In this document: in pieces, positions 31,566 through 38,524 of the stretch
Layout: each line of letters begins with the position of its first letter
Numbering within the stretch: position 1 is the first letter of the stretch
Virus record (IMG/VR): IMGVR_UViG_3300033148_004150
Location: 1 to 50,965 of that record
Length of the DNA stretch: 50,965 bases
Strand: one strand, 5' to 3'
Source of the DNA: a virus
Made by a program: the position numbers and the translations under genes
Notes under the pieces: model-generated
What the model saw: only the letters and a program-made list of their open reading frames with translations
The model's database searches: none
What the model was told of the DNA's origin: nothing

Positions 31566-31790
31566 TTAAGCGGGTGAGCCAAGTCTGGCATTGGCAAAGT
31601 AGTGTTTCTCGCAACCTTCCTCAATGCACACTGGACAGGCTCCCAAGTGCGTAGCTGGCCGGGAAAGCACTATCTCGGGGATAATATCCTCTGACTGGAC
31701 TTTCCTTACGTCGGTCCATTCGGGCGGGAAGTCGGCAGTGTGCTGAATCCCGCAGAACTTGCATTGTAGTCGAATCTCTTGACGGCTCAT
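31566..31790 (-). CDS. Array protein: zinc-ribbon D-family, copy 2 (74 aa)
   Basis: ATG 31790 behind GAAGGGAGAAAGTT. It has IRLQCKFCGIQHTADFPPEW, TDVRKV, and THLGACPVCIEEG, a paralogue of 29727-29990 with both Cys pairs kept. The C-terminal part (EKHYFANARLG) is repeated in a decayed copy exactly 300 bases upstream at 31870. As first intact gene of the array it lies nearest to the promoter at 31993. Confidence 0.65.
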   Translation of the reverse strand: MSRQEIRLQCKFCGIQHTADFPPEWTDVRKVQSEDIIPEIVLSRPATHLGACPVCIEEGCEKHYFANARLGSPA

Positions 31791-31824
31791 AACTTTCTCC
31801 CTTCACGTTGTGAGTGGTAGCCCC
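31791..31824 (-). repeat. Array linker copy
   Basis: Minus strand GGGGCTACCACTCACAACGT then GAAGGGAGAAAGTT before ATG 31790. Confidence 0.75.
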
Positions 31825-31869
31825 ATCACTCAATTCTACATTACACCTGGTCGGATGCAAGTAAAACTA

Positions 31870-31919
31870 ACGGGCGGGCTAAGCCTGGTATTGGCAAGGT
31901 AGTATTTATCACCACCTTC
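31870..31919 (-). pseudogene. Decayed copy of the D-family zinc-ribbon gene
   Basis: These 50 bases match 31570-31619 at 40 of 50 positions, without gaps. They encode EGGDKYYLANTRLSPP, against EGCEKHYFANARLGSP in the intact gene. The upstream Cys pairs and the start are lost. It is followed by a linker, as a true array gene would be, so it is the remnant of a former first cassette. Confidence 0.65.
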
Positions 31920-31992
31920 CCCATAGCCGATACCAACAGGTTTCTATCACTTGCAGTATTTAGTGATATTGCCTGTCGCCCGTACATAGTCA

Positions 31993-32020
31993 ATTATATA
32001 TCATATTCGCCGGAACACAA
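31993..32020 (-). promoter_or_regulatory. Promoter candidate for the minus-strand array
   Basis: On the minus strand TTGTGT (32020-32015), 16 bases, perfect TATAAT (31998-31993). The -35 box is poor, so it may need an activator. It is the only clear candidate upstream of the array. Confidence 0.45.
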
Positions 32021-32303
32021 GTGAAATCCAGAGTCGTCACTGATGATTATCAGGTGCATGGCCTAGTTATACTGTCCAGGGTGAATTAGATGCGATTATG
32101 CCGATTACGGGTGAATCTGCCAAAATGGCAGCCACCACGTCGCGTCTAACGTCGATTCAGAGGGTCGACCCTGTTTTGATACCCCCAGAATCCGCAGCTT
32201 GTCGTATGCAAGCCGTCCAGTGGCGAAGGGTAGTGATTGTGGTTGAGTGGACGAATGAGCGTGAGGCGTGGCGTGTGGGGCTAGGGCGAGGACAGGAGTG
32301 AAT

Positions 32304-32340
32304 GGAGTGGAGTGAGTGGAGTGAGTGGAGTGAGTGGAGT
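32304..32340. repeat. Nine-base tandem repeat GGAGTGAGT
   Basis: About four units of GGAGTGAGT run directly into the G-quadruplex motif at 32341. Low-complexity; not a CRISPR. Confidence 0.85.
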
Positions 32341-32359
32341 GGGTGGGTGGGGGCGGGGG
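32341..32359 (+). promoter_or_regulatory. G-quadruplex motif
   Basis: GGGTGGGTGGGGGCGGGGG has four G-runs with one-base loops, a very stable G-quadruplex type. It lies in the non-coding control region between the divergent operons. Confidence 0.6.
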
Positions 32360-32463
32360 CTATTGCGCTTGGGTCAGACCCTTGAAGTGCGCGTCGATTT
32401 TGGATTGATATACATTATACTCTTGCAGACCGTTCTGGCCCGACCGACACGGTTAGACCGGAC

Positions 32464-32490
32464 AAAAAACCCTATTTTCTAAGGGTTTTC
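32464..32490. terminator. Bidirectional terminator-like hairpin
   Basis: AAAACCCT / AGGGTTTT, eight pairs with an eight-base loop. The minus strand has a six-T run after the stem, the plus strand four T. It could insulate the array from the iteron region. Confidence 0.55.
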
Positions 32491-32535
32491 GTGCCGTGGG
32501 GGGGCCCCATTACTTCTGAAATCCGAACCACACCC

Positions 32536-32565
32536 CCCGCCCCCGATGACGCCGCCGGGGGCGGG
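32536..32565. other. GC-rich inverted repeat
   Basis: CCCGCCCCCG / CGGGGGCGGG, ten pairs with a ten-base loop. There is no T-run, so it is more likely a structural or protein-binding element than a terminator. Confidence 0.6.
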
Positions 32566-32713
32566 TAGCCCCTCTCTGCCGCCACACGAAAATCTCAATC
32601 CACAACACTATTTACATCTGGAAAACCAGATATAGTAATTTTTGGTGTTATACCACTTTCACACGCGCGCACATTACATGGAGTAAGATGATAAACTAAG
32701 TAATGATTAAATG

Positions 32714-32786
32714 GGTGGTATGTATCCGCTAGGTGATATATATCCCCTAATTCGATGTTGCCATAAATAACGGGTGGGATATACCC
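32714..32786. promoter_or_regulatory. Operator-like repeats GGTGRTATRTATCC
   Basis: Copies at 32714-32727, 32732-32745 (18-base spacing) and a looser one at 32773-32786; a related palindrome TGGT-GTTAT-ACCA lies at 32643-32655. Repeats of this size suggest a binding site for a dimeric regulator. Confidence 0.5.
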
Positions 32787-33121
32787 TACTAACCCGAAGT
32801 AGTTTTGTTGAAAATGATGTTGCAAACAGAAAAAACAACCCCAAATGGTAGGCTACATAAAGCAAAACTCCCTATACATATCGGAGTTATCTGACCTCCC
32901 CCTAGCGATGGAGACAATGTTGCGATGTTGCTAAGGGATCTGAGACCTTAAAGACTATAATCTAATAGGGGGATTGACAAGAAAAAGAACAGACTCCGCA
33001 ACATGCAACATTCTATAAAAAGAGAGAGAGAGAGAGAGAGAGAGTGAGTATATATAGGGAATTATATCTGGCCCGCCCCCCATTAGATGTTATTTGCAAC
33101 ATTCTAACAACAGCCCAACAT
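32754..33121. repeat. Iteron-like ATGTTGC / GCAACAT sites
   Basis: ATGTTGC at 32755-32761, 32817-32823, 32917-32923 and 32925-32931; the inverse GCAACAT at 32998-33004, 33005-33011 and 33096-33102, plus CCAACAT at 33115-33121. Four sites point one way and then three or four point the other, around about 32965. This layout suits a replication origin, a packaging start or a regulatory complex. No protein gene is supported in this stretch. Confidence 0.55.
33021..33044. repeat. (AG)12 microsatellite
   Basis: Twelve AG units next to two GCAACAT sites and an A/T-rich stretch. A site of easy strand opening or slippage. Confidence 0.95.
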
Positions 33122-33184
33122 TCTCTGGGCATTTTAGCCCTCAGAAAATTTTGTTATATATTAAAATGAAAATTCAGAAATCTC

Positions 33185-33213
33185 TTGACATCTATTGGAC
33201 GGCATGGTAAATT
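33185..33213 (+). promoter_or_regulatory. Promoter of the packaging/structural operon
   Basis: Perfect TTGACA (33185-33190), 17-base spacer ending GGCATGG, TAAATT (33208-33213). The spacer end GGCATGG is the same as in the promoter at 8787. Transcription starts just before the structured RNA at 33227. Confidence 0.7.
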
Positions 33214-33226
33214 AGAAGATGAAGTC

Positions 33227-33357
33227 ACGGCGGCAGCGTGGAGTGGACATGCAGCGTTTGTTGTGGTAAGCGTCGATGGGGACTCGCAACCCAGAACCCG
33301 CCCCATCTTGCGAGCATGGGGTTAATCATCGAGCCGGTCTCAAGTCCGGTCCGCCGT
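33227..33357 (+). ncRNA. Structured 5' leader with possible pseudoknot ahead of terminase genes
   Basis: An outer stem ACGGCGG (33227-33233) / CCGCCGT (33351-33357) encloses about 117 bases. Inside, GATGGGG (33275-33281) pairs with CCCCATC (33301-33307), and CTCGCAA (33283-33289) with TTGCGAG (33308-33314): the two stems cross, as in a pseudoknot or a two-state switch. A third option pairs CCCCAT (33301) with ATGGGG (33316-33321). A CCGG...CCGG hairpin follows at about 33334. It may be a riboswitch-like leader or a free RNA; no known class was recognised. Confidence 0.5.
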
Positions 33358-33399
33358 TGGCTTCTTTTTATTATGAAATAGATAAAGAAAAAGAAAACA

Positions 33400-34188
33400 A
33401 TGCATTTAAAAGCTAAACTTAATGATAAACAACGTGCCGAAGTAGTTAAACGATATACTTTTGGCGAAACTCAAGCAGCACTTGCCAAGGAATTTAAGGT
33501 AAGTATTTCGACTATTGGAAAAATTATTAAAAAGGCTAATGCTGGTAGACCTATGAAAACTAAGCAGGGACCGCGAGCTACACCGGCTGCCGCAATAGTC
33601 CAATTCGCTAAAAGAGCGAGATCAATTCTTTGGCGTCAAGAAAGTGGAGTAGTTAAGAAGTCTTATGATAAATGGAAGCAAGCTGTTGAGGAATTAAAGA
33701 AGAATGGAGGTTATACACAACAGCAAGCAATTGTTCAAGTATCAAAAGATTTCCCTTGTTTGAGGCGTTTATTTAAAGAATACAATGTTAGTGATTTCGA
33801 TCCTAATCCAGATTCACATCCGACAGTTGAAAATTGGGGCCAAAAATCTGTAGATGATATTGAATGCGAAGGCAAGAAGCAAAGTCATAGGCAAAATCTT
33901 ATGTGGGCAATTGAAGCTGCCGGAAAATATCTACGGACTGATATTACACCGTCCAAGGCTCCTAATGATGCTGCGTATTACCTTTATCGCCAGGCCATTG
34001 AGGAACCAAAGGACTTCCTTGGGAAATTTACTCAAATAGAATCTCGTGCAGATGATGAAGGGGAAAGGCAGCGCCGCTCCAGAGAAAAGGGGCAACGGAG
34101 TATTAGTGAAATCGAAGAGATGCTTGCTGAACTTGATAATAATTCCGGTGGGATTCCACCTTACACTGGAAATTTAGAGGAGAGTTGA
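33400..34188 (+). CDS. terS: Probable terminase small subunit
   Basis: A 262 aa protein. An N-terminal helix-turn-helix (DKQRAEVVKRYTFGETQAAL, KVSISTIGKIIKKANAGRP) is followed by a basic helical middle and an acidic C-terminal part (SISEIEEMLAELDNN). Position upstream of the large terminase, DNA-binding N-terminus and oligomerisation-type helices suit a small terminase subunit, which selects the viral DNA for packaging. It could also be a plain regulator; the helix-turn-helix is of a common recombinase-like kind. Confidence 0.6.
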   Translation: MHLKAKLNDKQRAEVVKRYTFGETQAALAKEFKVSISTIGKIIKKANAGRPMKTKQGPRATPAAAIVQFAKRARSILWRQESGVVKKSYDKWKQAVEELKKNGGYTQQQAIVQVSKDFPCLRRLFKEYNVSDFDPNPDSHPTVENWGQKSVDDIECEGKKQSHRQNLMWAIEAAGKYLRTDITPSKAPNDAAYYLYRQAIEEPKDFLGKFTQIESRADDEGERQRRSREKGQRSISEIEEMLAELDNNSGGIPPYTGNLEES

Positions 34189-34337
34189 TAATAATTAAGA
34201 AATTGATGATTACCGCTAACAAAAGAGAGCGAGCTTTATGGATTGCTGCCGAAAGATTATCTAATTTTGAAGAGGGGCAAGGGGAAATTTTTAGTGATTT
34301 ACTTAAAACTGCCGAGGAGGAAAGTGACAGTGACTAA
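34185..34337 (+). CDS. Small protein (50 aa)
   Basis: Starts at TTG 34185 overlapping the previous stop (TTGA), with GAGGAG a few bases before; an ATG at 34206 gives 43 aa. The sequence MITANKRERALWIAAERLSN then FEEGQGEIFSDLLKT is a short helical, charged domain. It fits exactly between its neighbours. No family is recognised. Confidence 0.55.
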   Translation: MIIIKKLMITANKRERALWIAAERLSNFEEGQGEIFSDLLKTAEEESDSD

Positions 34338-34422
34338 ATGGGATTATTTCGCATGTGTGATTGTGTATTTAATGGTAATGGGTATAGCTTGTTGTTACGC
34401 TATATCATTTGCAACTAATTAG
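34330..34422 (+). CDS. Tiny membrane peptide (30 aa)
   Basis: GTG 34330 has GGAGG eight bases upstream. The product has one hydrophobic segment (FACVIVYLMVMGIACCYAIS) with a short polar end, so it would span the membrane once. It overlaps the end of the gene before. It is short and supported mainly by the ribosome site and the clean hydrophobic segment. Confidence 0.4.
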   Translation: MTKWDYFACVIVYLMVMGIACCYAISFATN

Positions 34423-34443
34423 GAAGGTATTTCGGGGCAGATT

Positions 34444-36255
34444 GTGAAAACTCCGTTTATCCACCATGTCCCAACAGGGATGTTGGAGAATCTTAAATGG
34501 CGTTCTGCCGTTCATAAGCGAGTAATGGAGGAGCCTGGATACGCTAAAGTTATCTGGGATGCTTGTGCCATTGATCCGCTCTTTTACATTTGCGGATTTG
34601 GTTACACTTATGATCCTCGTTGCGAACCTTTCGCAAAACTTCCATTCATTCTGTATCCTTTTCAACGTGAAGGCTTGTTGAAAATCATTGATGCTATCAA
34701 CAAGCGTGATTTACTTGTTGAAAAATCAAGGGATACTGGCGCAAGTTGGATGTGTATTCTTGCTTTTGAGTGGCTATGGCATTTTTTCCCATTGAAATCT
34801 TTCTTAATGGGATCACGAACAGAAGATTATGTTGATAATACTGAAAATCCTAAGTCACTTTTTTGGAAACTGGATTTCTTCCAAGACAACCTTCCAACGT
34901 GGCTTATGCCAAATGGATTTAACCGAGCGGAACATCGCCGGAAACTACACCTTATCAATCCAGAAAATGGTAGTGTAATAGATGGGGAAAGCACCACTGG
35001 ACAATTTGCTCGTGGTGATCGTCGTACTGCGATTTTTCTTGATGAGTTTGCGGCAGTAGAATTCGGGCATAAGGTATTACCTGCCACGAGAGATGCAACT
35101 AGAAGTCGAATCTTTAATTCAACTCCATTGGGAATTAACAATGCCTTTTATGATGTTAGCCAAACCAATATCGAGAAACTTCGATTTCATTGGACGGAAC
35201 ATCCAGAGAAAAGGAAGGGTCTTTATACAACAAATGAAAATGGCCATCTTGTAATTCTTGATAAAGAGAATTATCCGAAAGATTACAAGCCAATCTTAGA
35301 TGGTAAACTTCGTTCGATTGCATATGATTACGAAGAATCACGCTCTTCTCCGCGCGAGATGGCTCAAGAATGGGATATTGATTATCTCGGATCTGGAGTG
35401 CAGTATTTCGATTCTGATCGTATCCAGATTGCTATTCGTACATATTCCAGACCACCAATAGTCATTGGAGATTTGGAGTATGATAGCGTTACTGGAGATC
35501 CTATTAGATTCAGGGAAAATGAGAATGGCCATATTCACCTCTGGTGTTTACTTGATAAGGACGGTAATATACCAAGGGAGCATAAAGCAGTGCTTGGTGC
35601 CGATGTATCAGCGGGAACTGGTAGTTCTAACTCATGCCTGTGTGGATATGATGCCATTACGAATGAGAAAATTCTTGAATATACTAGCCCGTATATTCGC
35701 CCGGAAGAGTTTGCCAAGCAAGCGGTAGCTATTGCTCGCTGGATGGGGGGTGCATACCTTATCTGGGAAAGTAATGGCCCAGGGCGTCAGTTTGGATCGC
35801 GGGTTATGGATCTTCGATATAGCAACATTTATTTCCGCAGGCGAGAGGAAGCTATCGGAAAGAAAATATCGCAGATTCCTGGGTGGGCATCATCCAGAGA
35901 GACGAAACTTGTTCTCTTGGGGGATTATCGTTCAGCAGTCGAAAAGGGAACATGTGTTAATCGTTCCAAGCAGGCACTTGAAGAATGTTTTGAATATATT
36001 CACGACCCAAAGGGGGGCGTTTCACATTCACGGGCAGATGATAAATCTGATCCATCAGGCGCAAGAGATAATCACGGCGATCATGTCATTGCTGATGCCC
36101 TGGCGTGGCGTGGGATGATTGAACGAAAAAATACACCTAAATCTAAAAAGCCTAATATCCCTGTTGGGTCATTAGCATGGCGCATGGCACAACGCAAGGC
36201 AATGAAATCGGAATCAGGACAACAACTTCTCAGGAGTGAGGGATGGCGATGGTAG
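34444..36255 (+). CDS. terL: Terminase large subunit
   Basis: A 603 aa protein starting at GTG 34444. The ATPase domain has a Walker A-like motif LVEKSRDTGASW (91-102) and a Walker B AIFLDEF (196-202). The C-terminal nuclease domain has ADVSAGTGSSN with the first metal Asp near 390, WESNGPG near 440, and DNHGDHVIADALAW near 555. These are the usual large-terminase landmarks: ATP-driven DNA translocation into the prohead and cutting of the concatemer. The gene overlaps the portal gene by 13 bases. Circular permutation of the assembly suits headful packaging. Confidence 0.95.
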   Translation: MKTPFIHHVPTGMLENLKWRSAVHKRVMEEPGYAKVIWDACAIDPLFYICGFGYTYDPRCEPFAKLPFILYPFQREGLLKIIDAINKRDLLVEKSRDTGASWMCILAFEWLWHFFPLKSFLMGSRTEDYVDNTENPKSLFWKLDFFQDNLPTWLMPNGFNRAEHRRKLHLINPENGSVIDGESTTGQFARGDRRTAIFLDEFAAVEFGHKVLPATRDATRSRIFNSTPLGINNAFYDVSQTNIEKLRFHWTEHPEKRKGLYTTNENGHLVILDKENYPKDYKPILDGKLRSIAYDYEESRSSPREMAQEWDIDYLGSGVQYFDSDRIQIAIRTYSRPPIVIGDLEYDSVTGDPIRFRENENGHIHLWCLLDKDGNIPREHKAVLGADVSAGTGSSNSCLCGYDAITNEKILEYTSPYIRPEEFAKQAVAIARWMGGAYLIWESNGPGRQFGSRVMDLRYSNIYFRRREEAIGKKISQIPGWASSRETKLVLLGDYRSAVEKGTCVNRSKQALEECFEYIHDPKGGVSHSRADDKSDPSGARDNHGDHVIADALAWRGMIERKNTPKSKKPNIPVGSLAWRMAQRKAMKSESGQQLLRSEGWRW

Positions 36256-37997
36256 CAAAAATGAAAAATCCATTTAATAAAATTCAATTTGAGCGCTTAG
36301 ATAAAAGTATTGAGTGGTCAAATAGGATGCTGGAATTTACTCGCAGAGAACGAAAAAATGCAATCAGAGAATTTGTTGGTAAACACTATTCCAGCAGTGG
36401 TGCATCTAAGCCAGTTCCGGTAAATTTCCTGAAGTTGGCTGTCAACATTTTCGTTCGTTTACTTGCTGCACGTGCTCCGAGAGTTCTCATTTCAACGCAG
36501 AAGATTGAGCTGAAACCTACAGCGGCAAATTTAGAAATTGCAGTTAATCAAATTCCGAAGGAAATTAACTTACAAAAGACGCTGAAGCGCTTGGTGATTG
36601 AGGCATTGTTTTCTCTTGGAATAGCTAAGGTTGGCTTGCATTCTGTTGGGAAAGTTCTCGGCCACGATGTTGGTGCTCCATTTGTCGATGTCGTTACATT
36701 GGATGATTTAATTATTGATATGACAGCCAAACATCTTGATTACATACAGTATATTGGAAATAGTTATTGGCTTGATTATAAAGATGTAATGGAATCCAAA
36801 TGGTTCCCGAAGGGGAGTGTTGATGGGCTTAAGCCAGATGAATATACGACACTTAATGAAGCCGGAGAAGAAAGAGCGGAGAGTATTTCAATAGATAACG
36901 ACGCGCAACTTTATAAGGATCGGATAAAGTTACGCGATGTATGGATTCCTAGTGAAAAAATCATGGTTACTTATGCAGTCAAGGAAAAGCGAAGGCTGAA
37001 AGTAATTGATTGGAAGGGGCCGGATCGTGGGCCTTATTCTATTCTTGGATTTGATAAAGTCCCTGGAAATCTTCTCCCACTTCCTCCGGTTGCTACTTGG
37101 ACTGATTTGCATGAGCTTGGGAATGCTCTTTTCAGGAAACTTGCCAGTGAAGCCAAGGCACAGAAAAATGTGCAAGGTTTCCAGGGCGGTCAAGAAGATG
37201 ACGTGAAAGCTTTCAAGGCGGCAGTTGATGGCGATGGAATCATGTACAATGGAGCAGAACCCAAACTCCTCAAAGCCGGTGGTGTTGATCCAACTAGCTT
37301 AGCATTTTATTTAACAGTAAAAGATCAAGGTTCATATTTCGGTGGGAATTGGGATTCACTTGGTGGTCTTTCGCCGCAAGCAAAAACGCTTGGGCAAGAC
37401 AAGCTACTTAGCGAAGCATCAAGCGCTCAAATGCGCGACATGGCTGCTGAAGTTGTGGATTTTGTAAAAGAAATTTATACATCATTAACTTATTACGAAT
37501 GGCACGATCCAATAAGAAGGCGGCAATTAGAGAAAACAATTACCGGAACTGACTTTAATGTTGTTGTCCCGTGGGATCGTAGTTCACGTCGCGGTAAGTT
37601 GGATATGTACGATCTCGATATTGATGTATATAGTCTCCAGGATGATTCACCTGGGCTTAAATTTCAGAAACTTGGAATAATACTTGAGCGATTTGTATTT
37701 CCACTTATGCCCCTTCTCCAACAACCTAATGGCATATTAAATGTCCAAAGAATTTTACATGATATTGCTAAGTTTGCAGATTTCCCGGAAATGAATAATT
37801 GGTTTCAGTTTATGCTGGAAGAGCAACCTACTACTGGTGAAAATGCCAAATTACCATCAAATACCACGAGAACTGTTGAGCGGATAAATCGGCCTGGAGC
37901 CACTGAGGAAGGGAAAAATCAAATTCTCCGACAGGCCCTATTGGGTGGACGGCCCCAGGTAGATGAAACGGCTGCAATCGGTCGTCCAACCGGGTAA
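36243..37997 (+). CDS. Portal protein
   Basis: A 584 aa protein directly after the large terminase. It has the portal-like order: an N-terminal helical part (NRMLEFTRRERKNAIREFVG), a beta-rich middle with IDMTAKHLDYIQYIG and DVWIPSEKIMVTY, a long helix near 320-360 (LFRKLASEAKAQKNVQGFQG), and SLGGLSPQAKTLGQDKLLSE near 380. The C-terminal part is acidic. It forms the dodecameric channel of the head vertex and the docking site for the terminase. The family is inferred from the pattern and the location. Confidence 0.85.
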   Translation: MAMVAKMKNPFNKIQFERLDKSIEWSNRMLEFTRRERKNAIREFVGKHYSSSGASKPVPVNFLKLAVNIFVRLLAARAPRVLISTQKIELKPTAANLEIAVNQIPKEINLQKTLKRLVIEALFSLGIAKVGLHSVGKVLGHDVGAPFVDVVTLDDLIIDMTAKHLDYIQYIGNSYWLDYKDVMESKWFPKGSVDGLKPDEYTTLNEAGEERAESISIDNDAQLYKDRIKLRDVWIPSEKIMVTYAVKEKRRLKVIDWKGPDRGPYSILGFDKVPGNLLPLPPVATWTDLHELGNALFRKLASEAKAQKNVQGFQGGQEDDVKAFKAAVDGDGIMYNGAEPKLLKAGGVDPTSLAFYLTVKDQGSYFGGNWDSLGGLSPQAKTLGQDKLLSEASSAQMRDMAAEVVDFVKEIYTSLTYYEWHDPIRRRQLEKTITGTDFNVVVPWDRSSRRGKLDMYDLDIDVYSLQDDSPGLKFQKLGIILERFVFPLMPLLQQPNGILNVQRILHDIAKFADFPEMNNWFQFMLEEQPTTGENAKLPSNTTRTVERINRPGATEEGKNQILRQALLGGRPQVDETAAIGRPTG

Positions 37998-38111
37998 ATC
38001 CTTATTCCGGGGGGGTGGCCAATTTGCTTGTGGTAATTATGCTGATGGTGTGTAAGGTAGAGAGTATGGGGCCAAAGGAAAAGCGAATGTTGTTTGGAGG
38101 TAGCAGAAAAA

Positions 38112-38510
38112 TTGCCAACATATTGCTATAGGACTGAAAGTGGTGATATTCTGGAGCGTGTATTCCCTATGGGAAGGGCGCCAGAAGCGATTACTTTTTA
38201 TCCCAGTGAACTCGGGGAAGGAAAAGGAGTTGCAATTCGTGATTATGGGGCCGAGGGTGTGACGGGGACTGTCGTTGGGACTTTAAATCCCACGAGGGCC
38301 AATCAAAAACCAAAGCGTCCCTGGCCGATGCAACCATGCGTTGCATCGGGGGTCCATCCGAATCAGGCGCAAGAATTGCGAGATTATCTTGCGAAGCGCG
38401 GTTGCCCGACGGAGGTGACGAAAGATGGCGATCCAATTTATACTTCTGCCGCTCACAGGAAGAAAGCGTTAAAAATTCGTGGATTTTACGATAAAGCCTC
38501 ATTTGATTAA
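38112..38510 (+). CDS. Hypothetical protein between portal and scaffold
   Basis: The start TTG 38112 follows GGAGG by 11 bases; an upstream TTG at 38094 would place GGAGG inside the gene. The product, 132 aa, starts MPTYCYRTESGDILERVFPM and has a basic, Pro-rich C-terminus (HRKKALKIRGFYD). The opening resembles small zinc-ribbon-like phage proteins (MPTYxY) but has too few Cys. The 114 bases before it contain no clear promoter. Confidence 0.6.
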   Translation: MPTYCYRTESGDILERVFPMGRAPEAITFYPSELGEGKGVAIRDYGAEGVTGTVVGTLNPTRANQKPKRPWPMQPCVASGVHPNQAQELRDYLAKRGCPTEVTKDGDPIYTSAAHRKKALKIRGFYDKASFD

Positions 38511-38524
38511 CCAAGGAGAGAAAA

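Noticed and set aside
32098-32301. A 67 aa plus-strand frame in the control region
   Set aside because: No ribosome binding site, low-complexity end in the GGAGTGAGT repeat region, and unrelated composition.
32304-32360. A CRISPR-like repeat
   Set aside because: The units are nine bases long and contiguous, with no spacers.
32595-32825. A 76 aa minus-strand frame in the iteron region
   Set aside because: TTG start without ribosome site; the frame runs through operator-like and iteron-like repeats.
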